From: Flavobacterium phragmitis
GTDB lineage: Bacteria > Bacteroidota > Bacteroidia > Flavobacteriales > Flavobacteriaceae
Direction of reading: 5' to 3'
Assembly (NCBI RefSeq): GCF_900112575.1
Contig: NZ_FOMH01000006.1
Location: forward strand, 186,001 to 250,000
Length of the DNA stretch: 64,000 bases
The notes beneath the pieces were generated by a model. The model was not told where the DNA came from and made no database searches. It was given only the letters and a program-made list of their open reading frames with translations. The position numbers and the translations under genes were made by a program. Position 1 is the first letter of the stretch. Each line of letters starts with the position of its first letter. Of the stretch, positions 1 through 8,879 are shown piece by piece.

Positions 1-496
1 CATTCAGGTTTTCTACCATTTGATTGATATCTTCCGGAATTACTTCTTCGAAAAACTCACGCAATCTCTTTGCTGTTGTTGGCGATTTTCCGTTTGTTGA
101 AATGGCAATTTTTACATTTCCTTTTGTTACGATTCCGCCCAAATAATAATCACATAAATCTGGCGTATCAGCTATATTGCAAATCAGATAACGCTTTCTT
201 GCTAAATCGTAAACCTTTTTATTTACTTTCAAATCGTCTGTACAGGCAATTACCATGTGACGTTTTTTAAGCATTTTCTTTTTAAACTTTTTTTCCGTCA
301 ATTTAATTGAAGGATGTTTTTCTGCTAAAACCTTAATTTCTAAATGAAAATCCGGTGCAACTACCTCAACATTAGCATTCGGACTTGACTTTAGCAAGAA
401 AGAAAGCTTTTCCAGCCCTACATTTCCTCCGCCTACAATCAAAACATTTAAATTGTGAAGCTTTAGAAATATTGGATATAATTCGTTTTGTTCCAT
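1..496 (-). CDS. Siroheme synthase, precorrin-2 dehydrogenase domain (partial)
   Basis: The reverse strand reads an open frame from an ATG at 496 to the window edge, so the C-terminus is missing. The start reads MEQNELYPIFLKLHNLNVLI and is followed by an NAD-binding glycine motif (VGGGNVGLEK), then ICNIADTPDLCDYY and AISTNGKSPTTAKRLREF, which are typical of the CysG/Met8 precorrin-2 dehydrogenase family. The known role is NAD-dependent oxidation of precorrin-2, often with iron insertion, to make siroheme. The neighbouring cobA and the siroheme-using sulfite reductase fit this: it appears to be the last gene of the sulfate-assimilation series. About 165 residues are visible. Confidence 0.88.
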   Translation of the reverse strand, partial: MEQNELYPIFLKLHNLNVLIVGGGNVGLEKLSFLLKSSPNANVEVVAPDFHLEIKVLAEKHPSIKLTEKKFKKKMLKKRHMVIACTDDLKVNKKVYDLARKRYLICNIADTPDLCDYYLGGIVTKGNVKIAISTNGKSPTTAKRLREFFEEVIPEDINQMVENLN

Positions 497-510
497 GTTA
501 CCAATATGTT

Positions 511-655
511 GTTCCTAACGGAACAATTAATAATGCAAACTTCGGGTTAAAACCTGACGCTGCAAAATCGGTGTCAATCATATGTTCCTAACGGAACATT
601 ATTATTGTGAAAACATTTATTTTTTTCTACCGATGAAATGTTCCTAACGGAACAT
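511..655. repeat. Three copies of a GTTCC-TAAC-GGAAC mini-palindrome
   Basis: Copies lie at 511-524, 582-599 and 638-655. The last two are the same 18-mer, ATGTTCCTAACGGAACAT, with 7-base arms around TAAC. They fill the gap between cobA and the siroheme-synthase gene. Related palindromes with other loops occur at 6075 and 51807. This looks like a REP-type interspersed element; no transposase is nearby. Confidence 0.8.
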
Positions 656-662
656 ATAAATT

Positions 663-1436
663 CTAACGAATTTCTTCTTTTGATAGAAATTCTTCGTAAA
701 ATCCTTTTAATTTGTTGCTTTCGCGAACAACTTCGCCTAAAATAATAATAGCTGGTGAACCTAATTCTTTCTCTCTTACAACTTCTAAAATCGAATCTAC
801 TGTTCCAACGCCTACTTTTTCTTCGGAAGTTGTTCCGTTTTGGATAATCGCAACGGGTAAATTTCCTTTATCTTCTTTTTGAAACAAATCGATTATTTGT
901 GGCAATTTGTGCATTCCCATCAAAATCACAACAGTTGCAGAAGATTGCGCTGCTAAAGCTACATCTGAAGACAATTTTCTATCAGAAGTTGTTCCAGTAA
1001 TCGCCCAAAAGCTTTCTGAAACTCCTCTTTTTGTTATTGAAATTCCCTGACTTGCAGGAACCGCAACTACTGATGAAATTCCTGGAACTACGATGGTTTC
1101 TATTCCGAAACTTTCCGCAAAATCAACTTCCTCACCGCCTCTTCCGAAAATAAATGGATCTCCTCCTTTTAATCGAACTACATTTCCATAAGTCAAAGCA
1201 TTATCGACAATCAATTGATTGATCTGATCCTGCGTGTAGGCATGATTTCCGATTCTTTTTCCAACAAAAATTCTAATCGCATTTTTTGGCGCGTAATCCA
1301 GAATTTCTTCGTTGGCCAAAGCGTCGTATAAAACCACATTTGCTTCAGCCAATGCTTTTACAGCTTTGAGCGTCAGTAAATCGGGATCGCCCGGACCTGC
1401 ACCGACTAAAGTTATTTTGGGTTTTATATTATGCAT
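663..1436 (-). CDS. cobA: Uroporphyrinogen-III C-methyltransferase
   Basis: This 257-residue SAM-dependent methyltransferase converts uroporphyrinogen III to precorrin-2, the first step towards siroheme. The N-terminal VGAGPGDPDLLTLKA motif (about residues 11-25) and GGDPFIFGRGGEE (91-103) are family signatures, and the length is that of a stand-alone enzyme. The start at 1436 lies 8 bases inside the end of the upstream sulfite-reductase gene, which suggests translational coupling. Together with the adjacent precorrin-2 dehydrogenase it supplies the cofactor for that reductase. No cobalamin genes are nearby, so siroheme is the likely product. Confidence 0.95.
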   Translation of the reverse strand: MHNIKPKITLVGAGPGDPDLLTLKAVKALAEANVVLYDALANEEILDYAPKNAIRIFVGKRIGNHAYTQDQINQLIVDNALTYGNVVRLKGGDPFIFGRGGEEVDFAESFGIETIVVPGISSVVAVPASQGISITKRGVSESFWAITGTTSDRKLSSDVALAAQSSATVVILMGMHKLPQIIDLFQKEDKGNLPVAIIQNGTTSEEKVGVGTVDSILEVVREKELGSPAIIILGEVVRESNKLKGFYEEFLSKEEIR

Positions 1437-3519
1437 TTGCTAATTCCTGTGCTCTGAAAGTTTCGATTTTGTCAAAGAAAACTACTGCCTGAGCAATGTA
1501 ATCTTTAGCGAAAGCTTCAGATGGTTCATTTTGATTGATTTGGTAAACCAAGTCTTTAAAAGTTGAGTTCAATTCAATTTTACTAGTTTCGATGAAAACA
1601 GTATCAAACAAATCAACGATTCCTGCGTGGTGATTTGTTTTTTGGTTTTCTGCCAATAACAATGCTTTTGCACCGTTTACAAATCCTGCATAAGCATGAT
1701 AAATTGCATCTGACCATTTTTTCTCGTCGAAAGATTCCTGAGCCAAGATTAATTTCTCTTTAGCTTCAAACAATAATGTCGCTACTAAATCGATCACCAC
1801 TCCGGCACATTCTCCAACTCCAACTGCTTTTACGTAATTGTCTGCGTTACCCCAATCCACAAAATCAGCTTCTGTTAAATTGGTTACATCTGCATAAGGT
1901 TTTAAGATTTCATAGAAATATTTTTCTCCTTTTGTATCATAATAATCAAGGAATTTTTGTCCGCTTCCGTTAGCATCAAAATCATTTAAGATCGTACGCA
2001 ACGCATCAGGACCTCTACGGCTCGGTACTTTGATTACTTTATCAGCAAAACGTCCTGCTCCGTTTCCTAATCTTCCGCCACCCAACAAAACTTGTAAAGC
2101 CGGAGCTACTAGTTTTCCTGAGTTGATAGACATTCCCTGGAATCCAATTGCAGACATATTATGTTGTCCGCAAGCATTCATACAGCCTGAAATTTTAATT
2201 TCAATTTCGCGGTTGTTTAAATACTGAGGATATTCTGTTTTTAAAACTCTTTCTAATTCTTCTGCAATACCGGTACTACTTGCAATCCCCAAGTTGCAAG
2301 TATCAGTACCCGGACATGCCGTAATATCTCCAACTGAATTATATCCTAATTGAACAAAGTCAAGTTTGGCTAATTCTTGATAAAAGAAAGGAAGATTCTC
2401 TTCTTTTATGTGACGTATTACAATATTTTGACGCAATGAAAAACGTAATTCATTTGCTCCGTAATTCTTAATTAAATCGGCTAATAATCTTGCTTTATCG
2501 GTATAAAAATCTCCTAATAAAACTTTGATTCCAATTGCATAATAACCATCTTGTTTTTGTTTGATTACATTCGATTTTTTCCACGCTTCATACGCTTCTG
2601 TATCTTCGATTGTAACTTGCGGAACTTCTAAAACTGGTTCTGGAATTGGTCCGTCAAAAGCAGTTGTATCAATTTCATATGTTTCAAAAGCGATGGCTTT
2701 TTTCTCTTTTTCAACTAAATCAAGGAAAGCATCTTTCCCCATTTCTTTGATTAAGAATTTCATACGCGCTTTCATTCTTTTTGCACGTTCTCCGTATCTG
2801 TCGAAAATACGAATGATTCCTTCTGCTGTCGGAATGATTTCGTTTACCGGAACAAATTCCGAAAGTAATTCAGCATGTGCTGGCTGAGATCCTAAACCTC
2901 CACCAAACATGATTTTGAAACCTTTTTGTCCGTCTTTAATTTTTGGAATAAATCCTAAATCGTGTAAATAACTCAAAGCCGTATCTTCGTCTGAAGAAGA
3001 GAACGAAATTTTGAATTTACGTCCCATTTCCTGACAGATTGGGTTTCTTAACAAATATTGAAAAAGTCCGTGTGCATAAGGCGAAACATCAAATGGTTCG
3101 TTTACGTCAACTCCAGCCAATTCGCTTCCTGTGATATTTCTGACTGTGTTTCCGCAAGCTTCACGAAGTGTAATATCGTCTTTAGCCAAATCTGCCCAAA
3201 GTTCAGGAGTTCTGTCTAAACTTACGTAGTGAATCTGAATATCCTGACGCGTTGTAATGTGCAAACGCCCTGTAGAATATTCATCAGATACTTCAGTAAT
3301 TCTTCTTAACTGCTCGCTGGTTACTTTTCCATAAGGCAATTTGATACGAATCATCTGAACGCCTTCCTGACGCTGACCGTAGATTCCGCGCGCTAAACGA
3401 AGACTACGAAAACGCTCATCATCAATTTTTCCTCCACGGAATAAATGAATCTTTTTTTCTAATTCGATAATCTCCTTCTGAACTACCGGATTTTCTATTT
3501 CTGTTCTAAAACTTTCCAT
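1429..3519 (-). CDS. Ferredoxin-type sulfite reductase with C-terminal HEPN-like domain
   Basis: A 696-residue siroheme/4Fe-4S reductase that should reduce sulfite to sulfide; a nitrite reductase has the same fold. Two ferredoxin-like half-domains are followed by the four cluster-binding cysteines Cys402, Cys408, Cys446 and Cys450 (CPGTDTC and CMNAC). The position between cysN and cobA argues for sulfite. From about residue 572 the protein carries an extra helical domain of some 120 residues, with a tyrosine/alanine-rich pattern and a HxxxxxLF element resembling HEPN domains. The RxxxxH nuclease motif of catalytic HEPNs is absent. No CysJ flavoprotein is visible, so ferredoxin is the likely donor. 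It overlaps cobA by 8 bases. Confidence 0.9.
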   Translation of the reverse strand: MESFRTEIENPVVQKEIIELEKKIHLFRGGKIDDERFRSLRLARGIYGQRQEGVQMIRIKLPYGKVTSEQLRRITEVSDEYSTGRLHITTRQDIQIHYVSLDRTPELWADLAKDDITLREACGNTVRNITGSELAGVDVNEPFDVSPYAHGLFQYLLRNPICQEMGRKFKISFSSSDEDTALSYLHDLGFIPKIKDGQKGFKIMFGGGLGSQPAHAELLSEFVPVNEIIPTAEGIIRIFDRYGERAKRMKARMKFLIKEMGKDAFLDLVEKEKKAIAFETYEIDTTAFDGPIPEPVLEVPQVTIEDTEAYEAWKKSNVIKQKQDGYYAIGIKVLLGDFYTDKARLLADLIKNYGANELRFSLRQNIVIRHIKEENLPFFYQELAKLDFVQLGYNSVGDITACPGTDTCNLGIASSTGIAEELERVLKTEYPQYLNNREIEIKISGCMNACGQHNMSAIGFQGMSINSGKLVAPALQVLLGGGRLGNGAGRFADKVIKVPSRRGPDALRTILNDFDANGSGQKFLDYYDTKGEKYFYEILKPYADVTNLTEADFVDWGNADNYVKAVGVGECAGVVIDLVATLLFEAKEKLILAQESFDEKKWSDAIYHAYAGFVNGAKALLLAENQKTNHHAGIVDLFDTVFIETSKIELNSTFKDLVYQINQNEPSEAFAKDYIAQAVVFFDKIETFRAQELANA

Positions 3520-3600
3520 TTCTCTTTAGTTGTTGGTTGTCAGTTGTTGGTTGTTGGTTTGCTGGCAGATAACTATCAACCAAAAACCATCAACTATCAA
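3520..3600. repeat. Simple GTTGTTGGTT / CAACCA.. intergenic repeat
   Basis: The spacer between cysN and the sulfite reductase is made of degenerate TTGTTGGTTG units, then CAACCAAAAACCATCAACTA, which is roughly complementary to them. It could fold into a long imperfect hairpin in the operon mRNA. Similar wording recurs in the cysD-cysN spacer at 4855-4993. Confidence 0.6.
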
Positions 3601-4845
3601 CTAGCGAATGAATCCTACTCCTGCTGTTGTGTTTGTTGCTGTATCAATTAAGATGAAAGCTCCGTTTGATTTGTTTTCGTTGTACGGATCAAAATATAAC
3701 GGTTTGCTTAATTTGATGCGCACTTCTCCGATTTCGTTGATGGCTAATTGCGAAGCTTCTGTCGTTCCTGAGTAATCTGTAGCAATTGTATTTTTAATGC
3801 TTTCTACTTTTGCTAAAACTCTGTTTGTATTATGTTGTACCAAGTATTTTGTTCCAGGAACGAGTTTTTTGCTGTCCATCCAGCAAACTGTTGTGGTAAT
3901 ATCTTTTTCAATTTTTGGAAGCTCGCTTGATTTTACAATCATATCACCTCTTGTAACATTGATATCATTTTCTAATTCGATTGTGATTGAAGAACCTGCT
4001 GTAGCTTCGTCAAATGTTTTGTCGAAAAAGTGAATTTTAGTAACTGTTGATTCTGTTAAAGAAGGAAGAACTGTAACAGCATCTCCAACTTTAATCGAGT
4101 TTCCGTATAATTTTCCTGCATAACCTCTAAAATCGTGGTATTCTTCTGTTTTTGGACGAATAACCGTCTGAACTGGGAAACGTGCTTTTCCTGCTTCGTA
4201 AACATCATGAGAATGCAATCCTTCTAAATGCTCTAAAACAGTTTGTCCGTTGTACCAAGGCATATTTTCTGATTTGTCCACAACGTTTCCACCATTGATT
4301 GCACTTAACGGAATGTAGCTTACGTTTTGTTCTTTGAATGTACTTTTTGCATTTAAAGCCTCAAAATCAGCTTTGATTTTATTGAAAACTTCTTCTGAAT
4401 AATCAACCAAATCCATTTTGTTGATGGCAACAATTACTTCTTTTACTCTCAATAAATTATTGATAAAAAAGTGACGGTATGTTTGCTCAATTACACCTTT
4501 TCTCGCATCGATCAAAATAATAGAAACCTGAGAAGTCGAAGCTCCTGTAACCATGTTTCTCGTATATTCTACGTGACCCGGAGTATCGGCAATAATGTAA
4601 CTTTTCTTTGCTGTCGAAAAATAAATATGCGCAACGTCAATCGTGATTCCTTGCTCTCTTTCTGCTACTAATCCGTCAGTAGCCAAAGAAAAATCAAGAT
4701 AATCGTATCCTTTTTGTTTACTGCTTTTTTCGATTGCTTCTATTTTATCAGTCGTCAATGATTTTGTATCGTACAATAATCTCCCGATCAAAGTACTTTT
4801 TCCGTCATCTACACTTCCTGCTGTTGCTATTTTTAAAACGTCCAT
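3601..4845 (-). CDS. cysN: Sulfate adenylyltransferase, GTPase subunit
   Basis: A 414-residue GTPase that drives the ATP sulfurylase reaction (sulfate to adenosine 5'-phosphosulfate) with CysD. The GTPase motifs are clear: GSVDDGKST (10-18), DTPGHVEYTRN (87-97) and NKMD (142-145), followed by EF-Tu-like beta-barrel domains. The length is that of CysN alone; there is no fused APS kinase (CysC), which fits direct reduction of APS by the neighbouring CysH. It lies 148 bases downstream of cysD on the same strand. Confidence 0.95.
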   Translation of the reverse strand: MDVLKIATAGSVDDGKSTLIGRLLYDTKSLTTDKIEAIEKSSKQKGYDYLDFSLATDGLVAEREQGITIDVAHIYFSTAKKSYIIADTPGHVEYTRNMVTGASTSQVSIILIDARKGVIEQTYRHFFINNLLRVKEVIVAINKMDLVDYSEEVFNKIKADFEALNAKSTFKEQNVSYIPLSAINGGNVVDKSENMPWYNGQTVLEHLEGLHSHDVYEAGKARFPVQTVIRPKTEEYHDFRGYAGKLYGNSIKVGDAVTVLPSLTESTVTKIHFFDKTFDEATAGSSITIELENDINVTRGDMIVKSSELPKIEKDITTTVCWMDSKKLVPGTKYLVQHNTNRVLAKVESIKNTIATDYSGTTEASQLAINEIGEVRIKLSKPLYFDPYNENKSNGAFILIDTATNTTAGVGFIR

Positions 4846-4854
4846 TCTAATTTA

Positions 4855-4993
4855 TGTTGTTGCTTGTTGGTTTATGGTTGTTGGTTTTTCTAAACATCAA
4901 CTAAAACCATCAAAATATTTAATCTGTTTTTTTGTCTTCTTGTTGTAATTATTGAAGTTTTCAGCTGTCAACTAAAAACTATCAACCAACAAC
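4855..4993. repeat. Degenerate TTGTTGGTT / CATCAACTAAAACC spacer repeat
   Basis: The cysD-cysN gap contains TTGTTGCTTGTTGGTTTATG, then CATCAACTAAAACCATCAA and CAACTAAAAACTATCAACCA. These are the same simple motifs and complementary arms as at 3520-3600. No open frame of note is visible. Confidence 0.5.
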
Positions 4994-5893
4994 TTAAAAG
5001 TATCCCTGTTGTTTTCTTTTCTCCATTGCAGCTTCAGAACGTTTGTCATCGATTCTGGCTCCTCTTTCAGAAATGGTTGATGATCTGATTTCTCCAACTA
5101 CTTCTTCGATTGTTGCTGCGTAAGATTCAACAGCTGCTGTACAGCTCATATCTCCAACGGTTCTGAAGCGAACAATTCTTTCTTCGATTTGTTCGTCTTC
5201 TTCTTGGTACACAAAAGGAGAATGCGACCAGATTAAACCGTCTCTCAAAAAAACTTTTCTTTTATGTGAGAAATAGATTGACGGAATCTCGATTTTTTCT
5301 TTTTCGATATAACTCCAAACATCTAATTCTGTCCAGTTTGAAATTGGGAAAACACGAACGTTTTGACCATTTTCTATTTTTCCATTCAAAATATCAAACA
5401 ACTCAGGTCTTTGATTTTTTTCGTCCCATTGTCCGAAATCATCACGAACAGAGAAAATACGTTCTTTAGCTCTTGCTTTTTCTTCATCACGACGTGCACC
5501 ACCAATACAAGCATCAAACTTAAATTCTTCAATTGCATCTAAAAGTGTTGTTGTTTGTAAACTGTTTCTGCTTGAGTATTTTCCAGTTTCTTCAACTACT
5601 TTTCCTTCATCAATAGCATCCTGAACATTACGAACGATCAACTCTAAACCTAATTCTTCTACCAATTTATCTCTGAAAGCAATTGTTTCAGGGAAATTAT
5701 GTCCTGTATCAACGTGTAATAGAGGAAACGGAATCTTAGCAGGGAAAAATGCTTTTTGCGCTAAACGCACTAATGTAATAGAATCTTTTCCTCCTGAGAA
5801 AAGTAACACCGGTTTGTCAAACTGTGAAATTACTTCTCTGAAAATGTATATCGCTTCACTCTCTAAAGCGTTTGTTTTTAATACTGAACTCAT
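4994..5893 (-). CDS. cysD: Sulfate adenylyltransferase, small subunit
   Basis: CysD is the catalytic half of ATP sulfurylase and pairs with CysN. The PP-loop SGGKDS lies at residues 33-38, followed by HVDTGHNFPE and the C-terminal RSEAAMEKRKQQGYF that ends CysD proteins. I place the start at the ATG at 5893, giving 299 residues, the usual family length; an in-frame ATG at 5944 would add 17 unconserved residues (MKPETKFSTNKISNKKT). It sits between cysH and cysN in the same direction. Confidence 0.93.
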   Translation of the reverse strand: MSSVLKTNALESEAIYIFREVISQFDKPVLLFSGGKDSITLVRLAQKAFFPAKIPFPLLHVDTGHNFPETIAFRDKLVEELGLELIVRNVQDAIDEGKVVEETGKYSSRNSLQTTTLLDAIEEFKFDACIGGARRDEEKARAKERIFSVRDDFGQWDEKNQRPELFDILNGKIENGQNVRVFPISNWTELDVWSYIEKEKIEIPSIYFSHKRKVFLRDGLIWSHSPFVYQEEDEQIEERIVRFRTVGDMSCTAAVESYAATIEEVVGEIRSSTISERGARIDDKRSEAAMEKRKQQGYF

Positions 5894-6042
5894 TGTTTTT
5901 TTGTTTGATATTTTGTTTGTGGAAAATTTTGTTTCAGGTTTCAAGTTTCAAGTTACCTGATCTAAAAATCTCCACTCTTTATTCTATTCTTATTATTCTC
6001 TCTTCAACGGATAAAAATCTATTGTTTCTATCCACATCTCCC

Positions 6043-6087
6043 CCGGATTAAAATCCGGCGCTACAATATGAATCGTTCCTTCGGAAC
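6043..6087. repeat. Composite palindromic element (CCGG hairpin plus GTTCC hairpin)
   Basis: In the cysD-cysH gap, CCGGATTAAAATCCGG (6043-6058) is followed by CGCTACAATATGAATC and then GTTCCTTCGGAAC (6075-6087). The same order, hairpin then GCTACAA then ATGA-TC then an NTTCC hairpin, recurs at 51845-51891. This supports an interspersed REP-like unit rather than a terminator. Confidence 0.7.
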
Positions 6088-6138
6088 TTTAAATCTATAT
6101 TCTTTATTCTATAATCTATTTTCTTGGCTCTTGCTTCT

Positions 6139-6849
6139 TTATTCTTTCTTAGCGCTATGTAAACCACACTCTTTATGGCTTGATTCCCACCACCATCTTC
6201 CGGCTCTGATGTCTTCTCCTGGGAAAATTGCTCTCGTACAAGGCGCACATCCAATACTTACGAAACCTTGTTTGTGTAAAGCATTTTGAGGAACATTGTT
6301 TTCTGACAGATACGTTTCAACTTCTTCTAAAGTCCATTTTAATAACGGATTGAATTTGATGATTTCGAAGTTTCCGTCGTATTCAAATAAACTTAAATCT
6401 TGTCTGTTTTCTGATTGTTCGGCTCTTAATCCTGTAATCCAAACTGAATTTCCTGCCAAAGCTTTTCTCAACGGAACCACTTTTCGAATAAAACAGCATT
6501 CTTTTCTATTTTCAACTGAATCGTAAAAGCTGTTTGGCCCTTTAGTCTGAAGCAGATTTTCTACTGAAGCCGCTTCCGGAAAAAAGACTTCGATTGGTCT
6601 TTTGTATTTTTTTAATGTTTTATGAAAAACATCATACGTTTCCTGAAATAATCTTCCTGTATCTAAAGTAAACACCTTAATATCGGTGTTACTTTTTGCA
6701 ATAAAATCAGTAATTACCTGATCTTCTTGTCCGAAAGAAGTCGAAAAAATTACTTTTCCCGGAAATTCTTTTGCTAAAAAAACTAAGGTTTCGTCAAGCG
6801 AAAAAGCTGCAGTTTTCTCTAATAATTCTTGTACAATACTCGCACTCAT
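6139..6849 (-). CDS. cysH: APS/PAPS reductase
   Basis: A 236-residue thioredoxin-dependent reductase converting activated sulfate to sulfite. It has the PP-loop-like STSFGQED (36-43), the nucleotide-site TLDTGR (61-66), and the catalytic C-terminal KECGLH with Cys228. The paired cysteines KECC (118-119) and CAPC (201-204) are the 4Fe-4S ligands that mark enzymes using APS, in line with the absence of cysC here. It follows the TSUP gene by 25 bases and precedes cysD. Confidence 0.93.
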   Translation of the reverse strand: MSASIVQELLEKTAAFSLDETLVFLAKEFPGKVIFSTSFGQEDQVITDFIAKSNTDIKVFTLDTGRLFQETYDVFHKTLKKYKRPIEVFFPEAASVENLLQTKGPNSFYDSVENRKECCFIRKVVPLRKALAGNSVWITGLRAEQSENRQDLSLFEYDGNFEIIKFNPLLKWTLEEVETYLSENNVPQNALHKQGFVSIGCAPCTRAIFPGEDIRAGRWWWESSHKECGLHSAKKE

Positions 6850-6874
6850 AATCTCTCCTTTCTAAAATTATCTT

Positions 6875-7777
6875 TTACAATAATTTAGATAATGTTTTTA
6901 AACTCAATATTATAATTAGAATCCCAACTGCAATCATCATTGGTTTTCTTTTGATTCTAGTCACTAAAAATGCCGCAATTGGCGCTGCGATAACTCCTCC
7001 AGCAATTAATCCGATAATAACCTGCCAGCCGTGAATTCCTCCAAAAAGCATGAATGTGATACCACTCGCAAATGAAATTGCAAACTCTGCAGCGTTAACA
7101 GAACCAATTGTATATTTCGGGTTTCTTCCTCTTCCTAATAATGTTGAAGTTACGATTGGCCCCCAGCCTCCGCCACCTACTGAATCCATAAAACCACCAA
7201 AAACAGCTAAAACGCCTAATTTTTTAGTTTTCTTTTTTTCAACATTTTTCTTCAACGCTTTTTTGATAATAATCGAAGCCAAAACAATCATATAAACTGC
7301 AATATAAGGCTTAATAACATCACCGTCAATTACATCAGACAATAAATAAGCTCCTGTTATAGAACCCAAAACTCCCGGAATCAATAAATGTTTTACCAGT
7401 TTTTTATTGATGTTTCCGAATCTATGATGAGAAAGTGCCGACGCTCCCGTTGTAAACATTTCTGAAACGTGAACTGCTGTACTGCTCACAACTGGTGGAA
7501 CTCCATAGGCTAATAAAAACGATGTTGAAGTGGCCCCATATCCCATTCCTAAAGCACCATCTACTAATTGAGCAAAAACACCAATTAAGAAGAATGCTAA
7601 AAGATTGTGATCAAATCCTTGCACTAAACCATCCCAAGAAAACTCAGCGTGATGATTATAAATTAGTGTAGCCACTAAACCTAACAACAAAAGTACAGGT
7701 ATCACAACCCATAAATTTTCCTTTGATAAAGCATTAGACTTTACCGCTGTGTTGTTTAACTTAAGTTCATTTTCCAT
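6875..7777 (-). CDS. TSUP-family (TauE/SafE) sulfur-anion transporter
   Basis: A 300-residue membrane protein with several hydrophobic segments, and the repeated glycine-rich stretches of the TSUP family: VDGALGMGYGATSTSFLL in the first half and GGFMDSVGGGGWGPIVTSTL in the second. Family members move sulfite, thiosulfate, sulfate or sulfonates. As the first gene of the leftward sulfate-assimilation series it is probably the sulfate uptake protein, but substrate and direction cannot be read from sequence. A good Bacteroidota promoter lies upstream at 7841-7870. Confidence 0.85.
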   Translation of the reverse strand: MENELKLNNTAVKSNALSKENLWVVIPVLLLLGLVATLIYNHHAEFSWDGLVQGFDHNLLAFFLIGVFAQLVDGALGMGYGATSTSFLLAYGVPPVVSSTAVHVSEMFTTGASALSHHRFGNINKKLVKHLLIPGVLGSITGAYLLSDVIDGDVIKPYIAVYMIVLASIIIKKALKKNVEKKKTKKLGVLAVFGGFMDSVGGGGWGPIVTSTLLGRGRNPKYTIGSVNAAEFAISFASGITFMLFGGIHGWQVIIGLIAGGVIAAPIAAFLVTRIKRKPMMIAVGILIIILSLKTLSKLL

Positions 7778-7808
7778 GTTTTAAGAATTTGTTTTTGCTC
7801 TTAAAAAT

Positions 7809-7821
7809 CCATTACCCTATC
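7809..7821. promoter_or_regulatory. 13-mer CCATTACCCTATC, candidate regulator site
   Basis: This 13-mer lies just downstream of the leftward cys promoter and is followed by GGCTTAGTAG, making a CCCTATCGG core. An identical 13-mer sits at 19891-19903, upstream of the promoter for the metY leader region. CCTATCGG-like cores occur in operators of some Rrf2 regulators of sulfur genes, and an Rrf2 gene lies at 8967-9377. That link is inference. Confidence 0.5.
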
Positions 7822-7840
7822 GGCTTAGTAGATTACTTTG

Positions 7841-7870
7841 CAAATGTACTACATATTTTGAAATATCAAA
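7841..7870 (-). promoter_or_regulatory. Promoter of the leftward cys series
   Basis: On the reverse strand TTTG (7867-7870) is separated by 18 bases from TACATTTG (7841-7848), an excellent match to the Bacteroidota sigma-A consensus TTTG-N17-19-TAnnTTTG. Transcription would start near 7835. The spacer has an AT-rich partial palindrome (ATATTTTGAAATATCAAAAT on the forward strand). Confidence 0.75.
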
Positions 7871-8088
7871 ATAATATATTTACTTTTTTACAATAGCTAT
7901 TCTACTCTAAACCAACATAAAAGATATTTAAAGAACGATTAGTAAATTAATTTAACAAATTATGCACTGCTCCTTAAAATCTTAACAGCACAGCTTAATT
8001 TTGTGATTTGTAAAAATACATATTTAATCTCTACCAAATCTATAGGATAATTGTAAAAATGTTATTATTTTAGCGCCAAATTTTTTTT

Positions 8089-8871
8089 ATGGATTTTCAG
8101 ATTGGTCTTGTCATTGCGGGTTTAGTAGTTGGGTTTATTGTTGGGTTAACTGGTGTAGGAGGCGGTTCTTTGATGACGCCAATTTTATTATACTTTAATA
8201 TTCCGCCAACAACCGCAGTAGGAACCGATTTACTTTATGCCGCATTTACTAAAGCTGGAGGAATTTTTGTACACAATAAAAAAGGGAATATCAACTGGAA
8301 AATTACGGGTTGGCTGACTTTAGGAAGTGTTCCTGCCGCTTTGGTAACTTTATGGATACTTCACAGCATTAAAACAGATATTGAAACTATAAATCGTGTT
8401 ATCAAACAAAGCTTAGGCTGGGCATTATTATTTACTTCTGTCGCTATTATCTTCAAACAGAAATTAATGAAGTTTTCACAGAAACATGCCGGCGATAAAT
8501 TTCATAGTGAAAGCCACACTCAAAACATGCTTACTATCGGAATTGGGATTTTGTTAGGAGCAACCGTAACTTTAACCTCAATTGGCGCTGGAGCTTTAGG
8601 AACAGTAACCTTATTTTTCCTTTATCCTTTATTACCAACCCCAAAATTGGTTGGAACAGAAATTGCGCACGCAGTTCCTTTAACTTTAGTCGCCGGAATC
8701 GGTCATGCTTCTATGGGAAATTTAGATATAGGCTTATTAGGTCAATTATTAATGGGATCGCTTCCAGGAATCTACATGGGAAGTATGTTAAGCGGAAAAG
8801 TGCCAGATCAATTTCTTAGAAATGCTATTGCTGTAATGCTTTTTATGGCTGGATATAAATTGATATTTTAA
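8089..8871 (+). CDS. TSUP-family (TauE/SafE) transporter, second copy
   Basis: A 260-residue membrane protein of the same family as the divergent gene at 6875, with GLTGVGGGSLMTPILL near residues 20-35 and a second repeat beginning LTSIGAGALGTVTLFFLY. TSUP proteins carry sulfur anions or sulfonates. The two are not close copies, so they may differ in substrate or direction, for example one importing sulfate and one exporting sulfite. It is a single rightward gene converging on the Rrf2 regulator. Confidence 0.83.
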   Translation: MDFQIGLVIAGLVVGFIVGLTGVGGGSLMTPILLYFNIPPTTAVGTDLLYAAFTKAGGIFVHNKKGNINWKITGWLTLGSVPAALVTLWILHSIKTDIETINRVIKQSLGWALLFTSVAIIFKQKLMKFSQKHAGDKFHSESHTQNMLTIGIGILLGATVTLTSIGAGALGTVTLFFLYPLLPTPKLVGTEIAHAVPLTLVAGIGHASMGNLDIGLLGQLLMGSLPGIYMGSMLSGKVPDQFLRNAIAVMLFMAGYKLIF

Positions 8872-8879
8872 AAAAACTA

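Noticed and set aside
511..655. CRISPR array
   Set aside because: Only three short palindromes with unequal spacing (58 and 39 bases between copies), and no cas genes.
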